A stretch of DNA of 64,000 nt, taken from Hypericum androsaemum. Taxonomy: Eukaryota; Streptophyta; Magnoliopsida; Malpighiales; Hypericaceae. The position numbers were made by a program, and so were the translations under genes. Position 1 is the first letter of the stretch. The number at the start of each line of letters is the position of its first letter. This document shows positions 12,621 to 24,800 of the stretch, one piece after another. Location: the NCBI GenBank assembly GCA_963995505.1, contig OZ023182.1, positions 9,540,707 to 9,604,706 on the forward strand. The letters are read 5' to 3'. A model generated the notes under the pieces. The model was given only the letters and a program-made list of their open reading frames with translations. It did no database searches and was not told the DNA's origin.

Positions 12621-13393
12621 CAAGGTTTTCAAAAATGACCCGGAGAACGACCCGGAGAGCGGTTGGGCCATTGGTCGGGCCAAAGATTTTTAATTAATTA
12701 TATATATTAAGTGTGGTAGACACTAGAAACTTCTAGGATAGAGAACCTTCTTGACCTCCTTCCCTCAATATGACCAAACCTTCCTCCATCCTTCGATCTC
12801 CTTCCCCAACCTCACTTTCCCATGGCCTTCTCTTCCTTTCCCTTATTGAAACCTCAACCATACAGAACCATACAATCAAAACCTCATCTTCCTACACCAC
12901 ATCAAACAAACAGAGAGAGACAAGATAGAGAGAGAGGGAAAAAACAAACCAACAACTAACAACCACATGTCAGAGCCCCGCGTCGACCGGTGGTCGAAGA
13001 CTTCGAGGTCGGCGATGGACCCAAACACAGAGAGAGAAAACACACAAACCAACAACCACATGTCGGAGCCCCGCGTCACCATCACCCTCAGCAGCTCCGA
13101 GGACTCTGAGGTCAGCGATGGACACACAGAGAAAGAGAGGAAAAATTAGGGCTCGGTTCTTTTTTTTAGTGAGGTAGAGGATAATAAGTTCCAATTTTTA
13201 ATTTATATATTTTTTATCCAACCTTACGAACCAGATAAATTCGGGTCAAATTTTGGAACAAACCACCCGGTCGAACCGAAATTTGTCCGGTACGTAAGTT
13301 GGCATTTTTTAGTCCAAAGTCGGTACACCCTTTGTCCCGAATCATGGTCCGATCAGTCAGACCACAGGTCAGACCGCATATTTTAAAACCTTG
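12621..13393. mobile_element. hAT-like non-autonomous element, 773 bp, 8-bp TSD (7/8)
   Basis: Inverted ends CAAGGTTTTCAAAAATG and, as reverse complement of the right end, CAAGGTTTTAAAATATG. Flanking 8-mers are ctcaaaat (12613-12620) and ctcaaaac (13394-13401). The core (about 12740-13150) is less AT-rich and contains two tandem copies of a ~92-bp segment with 'catgtc(a/g)gagccccgcgtc' at 12965 and 13059. The core may be captured sequence. Inserted in the LINE reading frame. Confidence 0.85.
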
Positions 13394-15410
13394 CTCAAAA
13401 CACTTACAGTAAACATTTCTGCCATTTCAGGAAAGGAAATCAACTTTCAGAAGTCTATTGTGTATTTCATAAGATGGGAGGCTGCTGAGAACAAAGAAGC
13501 CATCTCTGAGATTACGGAGATGCAGATTATGAGCTAAAATGATAAGTATCTAGGGGTCCCGTCCTCCTGGGGAAGATAAAAGAAAGAAGCATTGAATTAA
13601 ATCTATGAAAGAAAGTGGAAAAAGATCTCGAGCTAGAAATAGAGGCTTCTATCAACTACAGGAAGGGAAGTTTTAATAAAATTTGTATTATCTGCTGTTC
13701 CATCATACATTATGCAATGGTTAAGCTTTCCAAAGACTTTTTGAACTAAGCTTAATGGTACAATAGCTAGATTTTAGTGGTCCGGGGATGTGAAAACTAG
13801 AAAGATACACTGGCTAAGTTGGTAAATACTTACTCATTCTAAGCATTCTTGGTTTCAAGGACCTGAGACTATTTAACGTTGCCCTTCTTGCTAAGAAGGT
13901 TTGGAGGCTCTACACTAACCAATCTTCCTTGTGCTTTAGAATTCTAAAACGACCGTATTTTCATGCTTCTGACTTGCTTCAGTCTACCAAAGGCAATAGA
14001 CCATCTTTTGTGTAGAGAAGTCTTTGTTTACGAAAATAAGCTATTTTGGAGGGTCTATTTTATAGAATCGGCAATGGTCTTAATACTTACATTTGGACTG
14101 ATCCCTGGATTTCTGGGCTTCCAAATTCTAAGTTGGCACATAGATCCTCCACTCCTGCTACTATAAATTATGTTGCTGATCTTATTAGCTCTTCTACTGG
14201 ATACTGGAAGCATGAGCTATTGCATTCTTTGTTCGCTTTAGCTGAACAAGAGGCAATTTCCAAAGTTAGGATTAGCAATTGGAATTCCCCTGACAAACTT
14301 GTTTGGCAGGATACTGGAGATGGCTCATACACAGTCAAGAAAGGATATCAAATTCTGAAGAAATAACAAACTCAATGCCTTAATGACAACTTGGTTAGCA
14401 CCAACTATGCTTTATTTGTGCCAGGGATATGGAATAAGCTATGGAGGTTGAAGATCCCTCAAAAAATTAGGCTATTCATATGGAAGCTAGCAAAGAATGG
14501 TGTCCCAACTACAGAGAACCTACACAAGAGGAATCTCTGCCATCTTTAATTTGCAAAATCTATTTTTCTACTGTTGAGTTCATTGAACACGTGCTTTTTG
14601 AATGTCCATTTGCTAGAGCAACTTGGTTTGGTTGCTCATGTGGATTTAGATATGATCTCATAGCCCATCATAGTCTCTGTAATTGGTTAAGTTTAATTTT
14701 TGCTCTTAATGAACCTAATGCGAGTGAACTGATATCGTTGGCTATGCATCTTTGTTGGGGCATCTGGAATGCGAAAAACAAATGCTTATTTAAGGATATT
14801 ACACATGATCTGTTGCTTATCTCGAGTCAGTCTACTTATTTTAGCATGGAATTTTTGCAGGCTATAGGTTGTAGCCCTCAGCAGAATGGTAGAATTCAAG
14901 ATGGAAATTAGTTTTCATAGAGTGCTCCGTTGCAGGGAGAAATGAAGATCAATTGTAATGCCTCCTGGTTAGATCCTTTATCTACATCAGGAATCGCTAC
15001 AGGTGTAAGAAATCACGAATGCTTTCTCATACTAAGTCAGGAAGCACAAATCTTTGCTGCATCCCCACTCAAAGCTGAGATTAAAACCGTGCAACTTATT
15101 TTATAATTGGTGAGAAATCACTTCATACAAGATCGAGTGACTCTGGAAATAGATTGTAGAAATGCCTTCTCTCTGTTGTATGACCCTCATCTGCACATCC
15201 CTTGGCGACTTGAATTACTCGTACTTGAAGTGAGGGAGGAAATTAAAAACTTCTCCTTATTTCAACTTTGTTGTATTAGAAGAACTCAAAACAAAGTTGT
15301 TGATTGGATCTGTATAAGTTGTAGACTAGGAACTCTCCCTAGGAATTGGTCTACGAACCATCCGACGGATCTTTATTATCTTTTGTATTCAAACTTTTCT
15401 ATCTAATATA

Positions 15411-15568
15411 ACATGAAGTATTTGCATTCTAACAAAAAGAAATAGATATGTTTGTAGCAATTACTCGTGTTAGTTCACGCTTTATGCAATCTCGTATTTG
15501 AGGTTTGTGTTTGCTGTCCTAAAGGCACCTAAATCTGCCATGGTTTGGGATTGTTCTTTCGTGACGAA
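15411..15568. other. LINE 3' flank and short intergenic piece
   Basis: Directly after the RNase H stop comes an A-rich patch (aacaaaaagaaat), possibly the degenerate LINE tail. Unannotated sequence then leads to the GGCCCCGTTTGG terminus. Confidence 0.4.
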
Positions 15569-16115
15569 GGCCCCGTTTGGCGAATCAGATTTGAAACAGA
15601 AAACAGATTCTTAGTAGATAGCATATGATATAAGAGAGAGAAAAATATGTTTGGTAAAATCAACTAGGACATAGTATATTCAATTTACTAAATTATATAT
15701 ATATATATAAATTAAGCTTAAATAAAATATTGTAAATTATTTATTCAAATTAAAATAGTAATGATTTAATATATTACTTATATATATTTCTAAATAAATA
15801 TGTTGATAAAGAAAAAATGGTTAACTTATTCAATATATTAATTTCTTATATTTTGTTAGAGATAAGAATAAGAATTATAAGACCACGTCAATATCTATTA
15901 CAACATGTTAAAAGAACATTGCATTATCATTTATTCTAATTCACATAATTCAATCAAATTAAAAGTAATTTGATCTCTTAATGCATGCATTTGCAAGAGA
16001 ATACTAAATCTATTTAGTTAAATAAAATCATTCATTTTTCAAATAGTTTTTAAGCGAAAGAAAATATTTACTTAAAATTTTATTTGAATTTTGAAAACCA
16101 AAATAATTAAACAAC
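15569..16115. mobile_element. Left half of a ~0.9-kb TIR element split by Copia-2
   Basis: Begins GGCCCCGTTTGG; its partner end at 52290-52301 is the inverted CAAACGGGGCC. The trinucleotide gaa lies just outside both ends (15566-15568 and 52302-52304). Both halves are AT-rich and share a subterminal tagtagata(g/a)c motif. A GGCCCCGTTTGG-type end with a 3-bp TSD fits PIF/Harbinger-like MITEs best, but this assignment is tentative. The right half resumes at 51941. Confidence 0.6.
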
Positions 16116-17689
16116 TATTAGTTTTTTTCACCAATGATATATCTTTTAAGTTAAACTAATAAAAAAATAAAACAAATCTTTTAAGGATAAATATCCTAAG
16201 ATCCGAAGTATTTGAGCAAACCCCCTTTTAGTCCTTACTGTTTTCAATAACATTTTTTAGTCCTTCTAGTTTAAAATAATGTGCCTTTTAGGTCCCTAGA
16301 TGACATCAGCGATCAATAAAAAAATTTAATGACCATTTTACCCTTCAAAAAATTAACAGAAAATAAAAAAATATCAGGTTGTCTTATCCAGCAATACACA
16401 AACATCTCCGGCGACAACGAATCATGAAACCTACTTGATTCAGGATAAAATTGAGACAAAATTAACCCAGATGGAACCATGAAACCCACTTGATTCAACC
16501 TCTTCTCCCGACCTCCACCACTCACATCTTCAACAATGAAGGGTAAATCCCAGAACCCAAATAAAAAAAACTAACAACGAACCCATGATTGAATGAAGAA
16601 CCCAGCGATTTGAGTTTTGGGTTTACTGGCGTCCTGAATATAATAAAACTAATTGGAGTTTTGAAGGTGGATACAGAGTTCCCCGGCGTCGTCGATTGCC
16701 CCATCGCGATGATCACCGAGTACCTCGGTGGTTCAATTTTTTGGGCCTGAGTTTACTAGAAATGGACCGCCACTACTGGTCGTCGAAGAGGCAGGTCGGA
16801 GATGCCACCTGGAGCTCGACGACGCTCAGCCGATAACAGGATAAGGGTTTTTTTGGGCTCGCCATTCCAGGAGGGAGGCTCAAGGGCGAGCTTCCCTCAG
16901 TCTCATCAGAGTTAGAGGGGGTTGGATATCTTCGTGTCAGTGCTAGTCTTCTGGGTTGTGCCCATCGTCGTCGTCAGAGGAGGTTGGCTGTCCTTGTGCC
17001 TGTCGTCATCGGAGGGGGTTGGCTGTCCCAAATTCTGGGGTAAAGACGTTTAGAATCATTATTTAGATTAGATTTGATTTTAATTCAAGTTGAAGTTTTT
17101 AATTTTATGTTTAGCTTTGTTTGTTGTGAAAAGAGGTTGTGAAAGTCTCAAGGTTGAAGAAGAAGAGGCGATATAATTTTTTTTAAATCTTTTTGTCAAT
17201 TTTTGAAAGGGTATAAGAGTCATAAAAAAAATTATGTCGACCGCTGATGTCAGTGATGGGTCTGCCAGGGACCAAAAAGGGCTATTATTTCAAATTAGAA
17301 GGACCAAAAAATATTTTTGAAAATAGTAAGGACTAAAAGGAGGATTTGGTCAAACACCAAAGACCTTGGGATAATTATTCCAATCTTTTTAGTTTAACTG
17401 AAAGAGTTTGAATAGGGATAGAAGTTGTTATACAGATAATAACTCAATCCCTATTCTCTTTCCTGGGAAATCTTTTTAATATGGAAAAGGTTGAGCATGA
17501 GAAGGGGAGAGGAAATCTTACAGATAAACACATAAATAACAGAGAAAGAAAATGAGGCTTCTTTTCTCACTGGTTGTCTATGAGAAAGGCTCTAAGATTT
17601 TTAGGCAGTGGAATCCATACATTGTTCATACTGAACAATGATTGAAAAATGACGAGCCTCCATCAAGATCCTATAAAGAAGGCATTAAG
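16116..17689 (+). repeat. Copia-2 5' LTR (partial), interrupted by MULE-1
   Basis: Direct repeat of the 3' LTR at 51493-51935: both contain ttagtttttt...cacc, 'aactgaaagagtttgaatag', 'ggataaacaca' and 'cctccatcaagat'. The starting TG is mutated to TA. The 5 bp acaac lies before it (16111-16115) and recurs after the 3' LTR (51936-51940) as the TSD. Its last ~95 bp, compared with the 3' LTR, are missing after 17689, where a LINE ORF1 begins. Confidence 0.75.
16185..17381. mobile_element. MULE-1: long-TIR Mutator-like element inside the Copia-2 LTR
   Basis: Inverted ends GGATAAATATCCTAAG and GGAATAATTATCCCAAG, continuing over about 150 bp each (both contain 'ccttttagtccttac', 'gaccaaaaa' and 'gctgatgtca' type blocks). 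Flanks aatcttttaa and aatcttttta give a 9-10-bp TSD. The 3' LTR copy at 51541 shows the empty site. The interior at 16600-17050 is much richer in GC than the arms and looks like captured host sequence, though I do not recognise it. Confidence 0.82.
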
Positions 17690-18960
17690 TCTCCGCCCTG
17701 CGTCCCTCTCTAAAGTTTTTCTCATTCTAGTGTCCCTCTATCTTTCTTGAGAACGACGCCTAGGGTTTTCAAAAATCATACTTTTCAACGTAAAACTTTA
17801 CTAATTTCGACGTGGAATAACGGGGAAGTACTGAGGGACATAAATCAGACAGTTTGGTTGCTATTGTTACTAGTTTTAAGGCATCTCCGAGTTTCTGGGA
17901 GGGGCAGTTTTGGTCCCAGGAGGGAGGTGTTGTAAAAAATGGCTGGAGCTATGAATGCGTCGGATATGGAGAGACACCATTTGGCTACTGAGGGAGTTGG
18001 GGAAGAGGATGAGATAGTGGATTTGCCGTTAAACCTTATTGCGGTACGGGATGAAGGCAGTCTGAATTTAGTGTGGAAGGTTTGTTCGAAAAAGATGATC
18101 AATAAGAATGCTTTCCTTGCAATGATGCAGAACTTATGGCATTCTCGGCATGGTATGGAGGTAGTGGCACTGCGTCGAAATCTATTCCAGTTTAAGTTCA
18201 ATTAGAATAGAGATCTGCAAAGAGTTTTGCTAGCACAACTGTGGTTGTTTGAACGCTGTGTCATTATTCTTACTGTGGTGCCGGGAACGATGCAACCATC
18301 GCAGGTGCCTCTCTTTTACGTGCTGCTTTTGGGAGAGTTTGTTGCGTTGGATGAGAGTGAGGAGTTAAAGGGCTACTATATGCAGATTCAGGTGAATTGG
18401 GGCGTGCGTAAAGCACTGGTTCGTAGTCGGTGAGTTCATTTTTGGAATGATACTATTTCCACAGTGACTTTTAAGTATGAGCGGTTGTAATCTTTCTATT
18501 TTCAATGCGATTGCCTTGACCACATTTATCGGGATTGTGAGTTGGTGGACGAGGATGAGGAAGTGCTCAGTCGCACGCCCGCTTTTGGTCCATGGTTATG
18601 CACACCCTCACATAAACCGGCTCAGGTGGTGGATGAGGGTTGGTCTAGGAAGGAGGTCAGGCCACTACGAAGGGATGGGATGGGGCCTAATGTCAACCGG
18701 AGGGAGAGGTATATTTCACCCCTCTTCATGCAATAATTTCTGCTGGGATGGAGTTGCCTACACTTCGAAGTTGGGTTGGAGAGTGGTGGAACACTCAACA
18801 CCACTTTTACTGGCAGCAACAGATGGGGATGATGGAGGCTACGGTGGGGGTCCTGTTGTGGTGAGTCGGAGGGTGCACCTGCGATAAGGGATACTACAAG
18901 AGGGGATGGTTCACAGGAAATGGCGGGAGAGAAGGGGGACGGTGTTATGAGATTAAAAAC
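17690..18960 (+). pseudogene. LINE ORF1-like fragment (DUF4283 + zinc knuckle), orphan
   Basis: Starts with a 5'UTR-like stretch containing 'cctagggttttc', then a frame from 17939 beginning MAGAMNASDME with features of plant L1 ORF1 (DUF4283): a VWKVCSKKMINKNAFLAMM-type block and GYYMQIQVN (18370). It continues through stops to an RDC-type zinc knuckle (18500-18540) and AFGPWL (18580). In this family ORF1 binds the retrotransposon RNA. ORF2 does not follow, so only the 5' end survives. It starts abruptly inside the Copia-2 LTR. Confidence 0.7.
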
Positions 18961-19680
18961 AACGGAGGAGGAAGGTTATGAGATCGAAAACATCGAAAAT
19001 AACATAGTTCCAACAAACATAAATTCAAGTTTAACAACTTCATATCTATTACATAAAAAATCCCTAATTTCTTTTTAAAATTTGAAACCCTAATTTAAAA
19101 TACCTGATTTAGGAGAGGGAAGGTGGTGGTCGCCGAGGAAAGGTGGACCGTGGCGGTCACCTATGGTCAGGAACTTAAAGTTTGGTGGCCCGTGGAGGTG
19201 TCCGCTTCAGCTTGTATTTTTTTCTTTGGGTGAGACTAGAGAGTCCAACTGAGGTAAGAGAAAAGAAGGCAGAAGAAATGCGTCTCTAGACCGAGGTAAT
19301 GTTTGTTTTTTTTCTTTCTATTTTTTGTATTTTGGTATAATATGGTATTTACCAAAATTATATCGAACACTAAAATTCACCAAAATTTCTCAAAAGTCCA
19401 TACCGAAATAAATCTCGAAAACTTAAATATCGATCCCAAAATTCCGAATACCAAAAAAATAGGGAAAATATCGAACACCTTTTGCACACTCCTAATTTCT
19501 GAATTTGGGATGAAAGTTATTTTTATTTGTTGAAAGAATTTATTTTTAACTCGGGCTTGTGGTCAATTTTTTTTTGTAAAAATCAGAACGAGCCAAAGTT
19601 TTTTTAAGTTAACTTAGACCAAGACCGAAAATAAATTTAAAATAAAAGGGGTGCCTAATGGACGAGCACCCATTTCATGT
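18961..19680. other. Unassigned repeat-like sequence
   Basis: Non-coding. A segment around 19310-19500 resembles small AT-rich elements, with repeated 'ggtatttaccaaaa' and 'ataccgaaa' motifs, but no clean boundaries or TSD were found. Confidence 0.35.
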
Positions 19681-20132
19681 GGGTCTGGATTGAGCACGGA
19701 GTGAAGGAATCGATTCCGTACGGTTTGGAGTGAAAGGGGACCGCAGTGGCAAGCGTAGTTATGTGATAATGGCAAGTGCAGTTATGTGATAATGGCAAGC
19801 GCAGTTATGTGATAATGGCATGTGTATTTTGTGACAGTGGCAAGTCCCGTTGATGATAATGGCGCGCGTGGTTTTTTTCATTTTGGTCCCCCATATTTTA
19901 GCATTTTTGCAAAAAGGTCACACTGGCATGCACAGTTATGTGATAGTGGCATGCACAGTTATGTGATACTGGCATGCGCAGTCACGTGATAATGGCATTT
20001 GTATCCGGCCTGCGTTTGTGCGTGGCTTTTTTCATTTTGGTCCCGAAATTTTAGCGCGTTTGCAAAAAAGTCCCCGCGTGTCTTCATTCCGAACGGTTCG
20101 GAATCTGAGCATTCCGTGCCCAATCCAGACCC
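19681..20132. mobile_element. Minisatellite-bearing Mutator-like element, type A copy 1, perfect 9-bp TSD
   Basis: A 452-bp element with ends GGGTCTGGATTGAGCACGGA and, inverted, GGGTCTGGATTGGGCACGGA, followed by further inverted homology of about 55 bp. A perfect 9-bp TSD atttcatgt lies at 19672-19680 and 20133-20141. The interior is made of repeats of '(g)ttatgtgataatggca(a/t)g' and two copies of a block 'ttcattttggtccc...ttttgcaaaaa'. No open frame. Confidence 0.9.
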
Positions 20133-20141
20133 ATTTCATGT

Positions 20142-21829
20142 GCCTATATGAAATGACCCAACCCGCGTGTTGACGAGTGGGGAAAGGTCAACGCGGGGTT
20201 GCCTATTTTTGGGCTCCACGCTCGGTCCACAATAATATTAAAAAATTATAAGGCCCGCGGGCCTTTAACTTTTAGATAGACCCGCGACATGCGTTGACCA
20301 ATCAGACCGAATCAACACGGGCCTCCCAATTGAGATGGGGCAACCCGCGTTGACCAAATTGTGAAGAGTCAATGGAGACCTATTCACATTCTGGGCCTCC
20401 ACTCATGTGGCCCAACCTGACCAAAATGGTCAGGGGTTTTTGCAAAAAAACATTTGGACCTTATTGAATGAATTTTTGGTTTATTCAAGTAAATAAATTT
20501 TTTTAAAGTTTGAATAGAATCTTTTAATAAGTTTGTTTTGAAAATTAATGTAATAATTTGATAAATCATAATATTTTTTAATGAGTTTTTAAAATATTTT
20601 TTCACATTTTTAAAGTTTGGACACTTGAAAATATGGAAAATAATTTGACCTATGATTACGCTTCAAATCTCAATTTGTGACAATATCCTTAATGCATAAA
20701 TTTTTTGCTATGATTAAAAATTATGTTTTTTAGTTATTAGGAAATATATGAATATTTAACCCAAATATTTGCATTATGTTGCAAATTTGCGATATTCTTG
20801 TATTTTAGTTTCCAAACATGTATCACACCTAAACTCATGTTGCTAAAGTATACAACATGTGAAACCACATACAGAAGCATCGTATAAAAGGATATAACAA
20901 GGATGCTGGAAGTTCACATCATTTTCTTCAAGAAATTATACTGTAGGGTATATGAGCTTGAAGATATGATCGCAGGTCGGTTGGATGCTATATGTTCATA
21001 AATCTTCTTATAAGAGCAAAGTTGAAGCAAACCAAAGAAGGGCTTTGCTTTTTGAACATGGCACGAATAAGGACGCCATAAGACGCCTTATTATTCATCT
21101 GAGGAGGAAGAGAATTTTAGGGAAAATTTTTCTAACGCATGAGGTTGCTAAGTGGACTAGTTGTGCGTGATTTTTACACTTTAAGTAGTACTTATAAATT
21201 TAAAGATGATAGTGCCAACAAAATGTGTGACTCAACATTGGTCGATCTCATACGGCTAGTTCTTCATTTGATAAGAGTGTGAATAATTTTTAAGGTCAGG
21301 TTGGATATTTTTAGAACATTCATATTCAAAAAAATTCGAACTTCAAATAATTTCATTGTTTTCACTTGAATTTACTATGCAAAGAGCTTTAAATTTGAAA
21401 GTTTGAAATTAATTCTCAAAGGGTGAGGAAAAACATGCCCATGACCTGCTTTGAATTTGAGGTTAATTGAGAACTTTATATTGGTTTAGAGTTATAAATA
21501 TATAGTAAACTATATAGTATAATTAAAATAAATACACGCAGCATTCATAATTTTCTAAAGCAATATGATTGCTTCTAAGTCCTATGTGCTAAATGAACAA
21601 AAAGGTTCAAGATACCAAAGATGCGATTATGGTCCAGTCCAATGATGTACTCAATATAAGCTGATCACTTAACAGAAAAGTATGAGCTCTTAATTGTGCT
21701 CAGTATCTAAATTTATTTCATGCCTATAAATTAGGATCATATAAGAATGAACCTAATACATGCAGATAATGTTAAGACATTGATAAATGTTGACTTTTCA
21801 CCTTAAGATTAAAGAGAGACGATTCTTGG
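20142..21829. other. Non-coding interval, probably Copia-2 5' region with other debris
   Basis: 20150-20400 has several direct or inverted copies of '(c)ccgcgttgacca'. At about 20947-20958 a degenerate GGTATCAGAGC-like string (gggtatatgagc) could be the decayed Copia-2 primer site. No gene is supported. Confidence 0.35.
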
Positions 21830-24800
21830 CGATTTTAGTCCATCCTAAGGTGTATGTGACTAAATCAAGCTCTATTAGAGCTAAAGGAGGACATGCCACA
21901 ATTTAAAGGCAAATTGGAACATCTTGGAAACAAAAGGGAGTAAAACTGAACAGGTTCAACCCAAAAGAAGAGTTCTGAGGAAAAAAGAGAGAGAGAGAGA
22001 AAACAAATGGTTAACATTACTAAAGATGAAATATTTTAAGAGATAATTACTCTCAGGACCCCAGGGTATAGTCAAATAGACTCTGAGGACCTTGTAGTTT
22101 TTTCACTAATTACTGAGCCCCTATAGTTTGGTTATTATTGTACACTCGGGTCCCTGTAGCCAGAATCATCTATTTTTCTGGCGAACTCTCCACCTGAAAT
22201 GTCTAAAATGCCCTTAGGCCCCTTTTTCAAAAAAACTCCTCATTTAACCCCTACCCAACCCATCACTTTTAACCCACAACCCAACTCAACCCAACCTATC
22301 TTCTGCAACCTTCAAACCCATTTAAAAAACTAAAATAAAAAATAAAAAAGCTACCACTTCCATGCGATGACCTTAGTATCACTCTCCCCTCTCTCCACAT
22401 GAATCCAGAAGTAAACACATGAACATGAACTCATTTTTCCAGCAACTTAAAAAATAGTGCATGGCCATGAAAATTCCTTATGAATATGAACCCAGAAATA
22501 AACACACAATAGTGCATTGTCTTTCCTAATCCTCGGTAAGCCAAAAATTCTTCCTAACCTCTTCATACCTAACATCCTCAAAATCACCAATTTTTCCAGC
22601 AACATTTTTCCCTTCGAAAAGAAATTTTCAGATCTGAAAATGGCCAATCTGATGCACACCTGGCTAATATCCATCTCCTTCTCTCCCTTCCCTCGCCGTT
22701 TCCTTCCTCGCCTCCATGCTCTTCTCTAGCCAATCAGAGCCAAACTAAGAAAACCCAGAAAAATGCCGGGTCTCACAAGCTTCTTCGCCTCCATGCTCAT
22801 ACCATGAAGATATTGCTAGGGTACCCAATTTTTGGAACTCAACTGGTCATTGTCCTAGAGTAATTTGCTCGGAACTCAGCCTACCACCGAAGCCTCGAAG
22901 AGTTCAGCCCCTCCTCGATGAGTTGCCGACGTCATGGAAGCGTAAATTGAGGACCCAAACTTAATGTAAAATTCTTGTAAAGAAATTAAAATTTCTCGAA
23001 GCAGTTGGAACAATTTCCATGTGCTTGTACTTGATTCTAATATAATGTGTTATTTTCTGATGTTAAAGTTGCATCTACTATGTTCGACGATCTATAAACT
23101 GGGTGGTAAAAAGGGGCCTAGGGGCATTTTAGATATTTCAAGTGGGGAGTTCGCCGAAAAAATAGATGATTCTGGCTAAAGGGACTCGAGTGTATAATAA
23201 TAACCAAACTACATGGACTCAGTAATTAGTAGGAAAACTACAGGGACCTCAGGGTATAGTCAAACAGGGTCCTCAGAGTCTATTTGACTATACCCTGAGG
23301 TCCTGAGAGTAATTATCTCATATTTTAACTGTCAGAAAAGAGAATACTTTGCAAAAGATTACAATACCGAGAAGACAAGACAAGTATTTAACTCACCTAA
23401 GAGTGGATTAAATGTGTCTAGTTCTACATTTCTAATTGAATATCATCAACTGTGGGTGATGAATTCAGGTACGACAGACTATGAGACAATTGATCATGAA
23501 TCGTTCGTCGACATCACATAAGTACATAAAAAACATGATCCATTTGTGTTGGAAATAACACATGAGTAGAAGTCCAAAAGGTTGATACATGATTATTGAG
23601 CCTTCATGAAAGACACACCATTCTTCTACGTGACGTGTTAGATGTTCCTCAAAATTAGTTGGAATTTAATGTTTGTTCTAGTTTAACGACTCTCAATTTC
23701 TATTGAATATTTGATTATAACTCAGATTACTTAATTTTGAGACAATTCTTTATTGGTTCTAGTTATTTATGAAAATAACTAGATATGAATATTCATTGCA
23801 ATTAATCCACTCAGATTTTTATGGTTAAATGAATATGAGGGCAAAGCATAAGGCCTATTATTTTATTAACTTTATAGATGACTATATTCGATATAGTAGA
23901 ATCTATTTGAATTCTCAAACGTTAGAAGCTTTGGGTTACTTTAAGGCATTACAAATTGACCATAATCATGAGCATCTTTCAGAATTAAAACTTTATGATG
24001 AAAAAAGAATTGAACACCATTTGTCCATTCCTCGCGCACCTCAACAGAATGGGGTACTAGGAAGAAGATATTATACTCTTCTGGACATGGATTGATAAGG
24101 TCTAAGAAAGTGTCACTACCACCATTTATGAACTATAGACAGATCGGAAGCCTGATCTTAGCTACTTAAGATAGTGGGAGTATGAATCATACGTCCATAC
24201 TACCTCAAGTAAATACGGTAAAGAACCAAGAGATAAGTAGAGCATCTTCATAAGATACTCTGAAGTATCAAAGGGATACGTGTTCGTGGGCGAACATGAA
24301 AATAGACAAGTGACAAAATTTGATCACAATATGTCATATTCTTGGAAAATATTTTTTTTGAAATTGGGAGAGGTGAGTACCGATTGTGCCTTATATGAAA
24401 TTGATGAGAGAGAATCATCTGGATCACTTCATCTGAGTGAGTGAATTGTGGAGAAGGAAGATAATAATTTATCACATCTAATCCATTTGGAAGTTCATGA
24501 AAACAAATTATCTTCATTTCAGTGGGAGTATAATTCCAAATTTCAGTAGGAGTATGGAATATAACTTTGGCAGAAATACGATTCCAGGTTACGATAAATA
24601 TATGAGAGATGTTTATCAAACATAGGATAAACGTATAGCTAAAAGTAAAATATTTTTCACATTGTCGATTTGAGGTCGAAGGTGTTAGAAATGGTCTCTT
24701 AGGAACATTAAATATTAATTGTGTAAGCGAGATACTTTTAGCAAACCTCCAAGATGAGAATGAACATACATATATTTTTGATGCATTATCAGCTACTGAG

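Larger units (their letters stand above)
11890..15410 (+). pseudogene. LINE (L1-type) ORF2 remnant: reverse transcriptase, zf-RVT and RNase H
   Basis: A 5'-truncated non-LTR retrotransposon with many stops. In order: the GIRQG...P block of the RT (11901); a degenerate FADD active-site block, read as FTDN (about 12550); the SGKEINFQKS block (13430); the LLAKKVWRL block (13880); the IGNGL...IWTDPWI block (14060-14110); the zf-RVT segment LWRLKIPQKIRLFIWKL (14440) with EHVLFECPFARATWF (14590); and an RVT_3-type RNase H (14950-15390). Two hAT-like elements interrupt it at 11984-12487 and 12621-13393. Removing each together with one TSD copy restores continuous reading. Dead, because the RT catalytic Asp pair is damaged and frameshifts are frequent. 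Confidence 0.88.
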
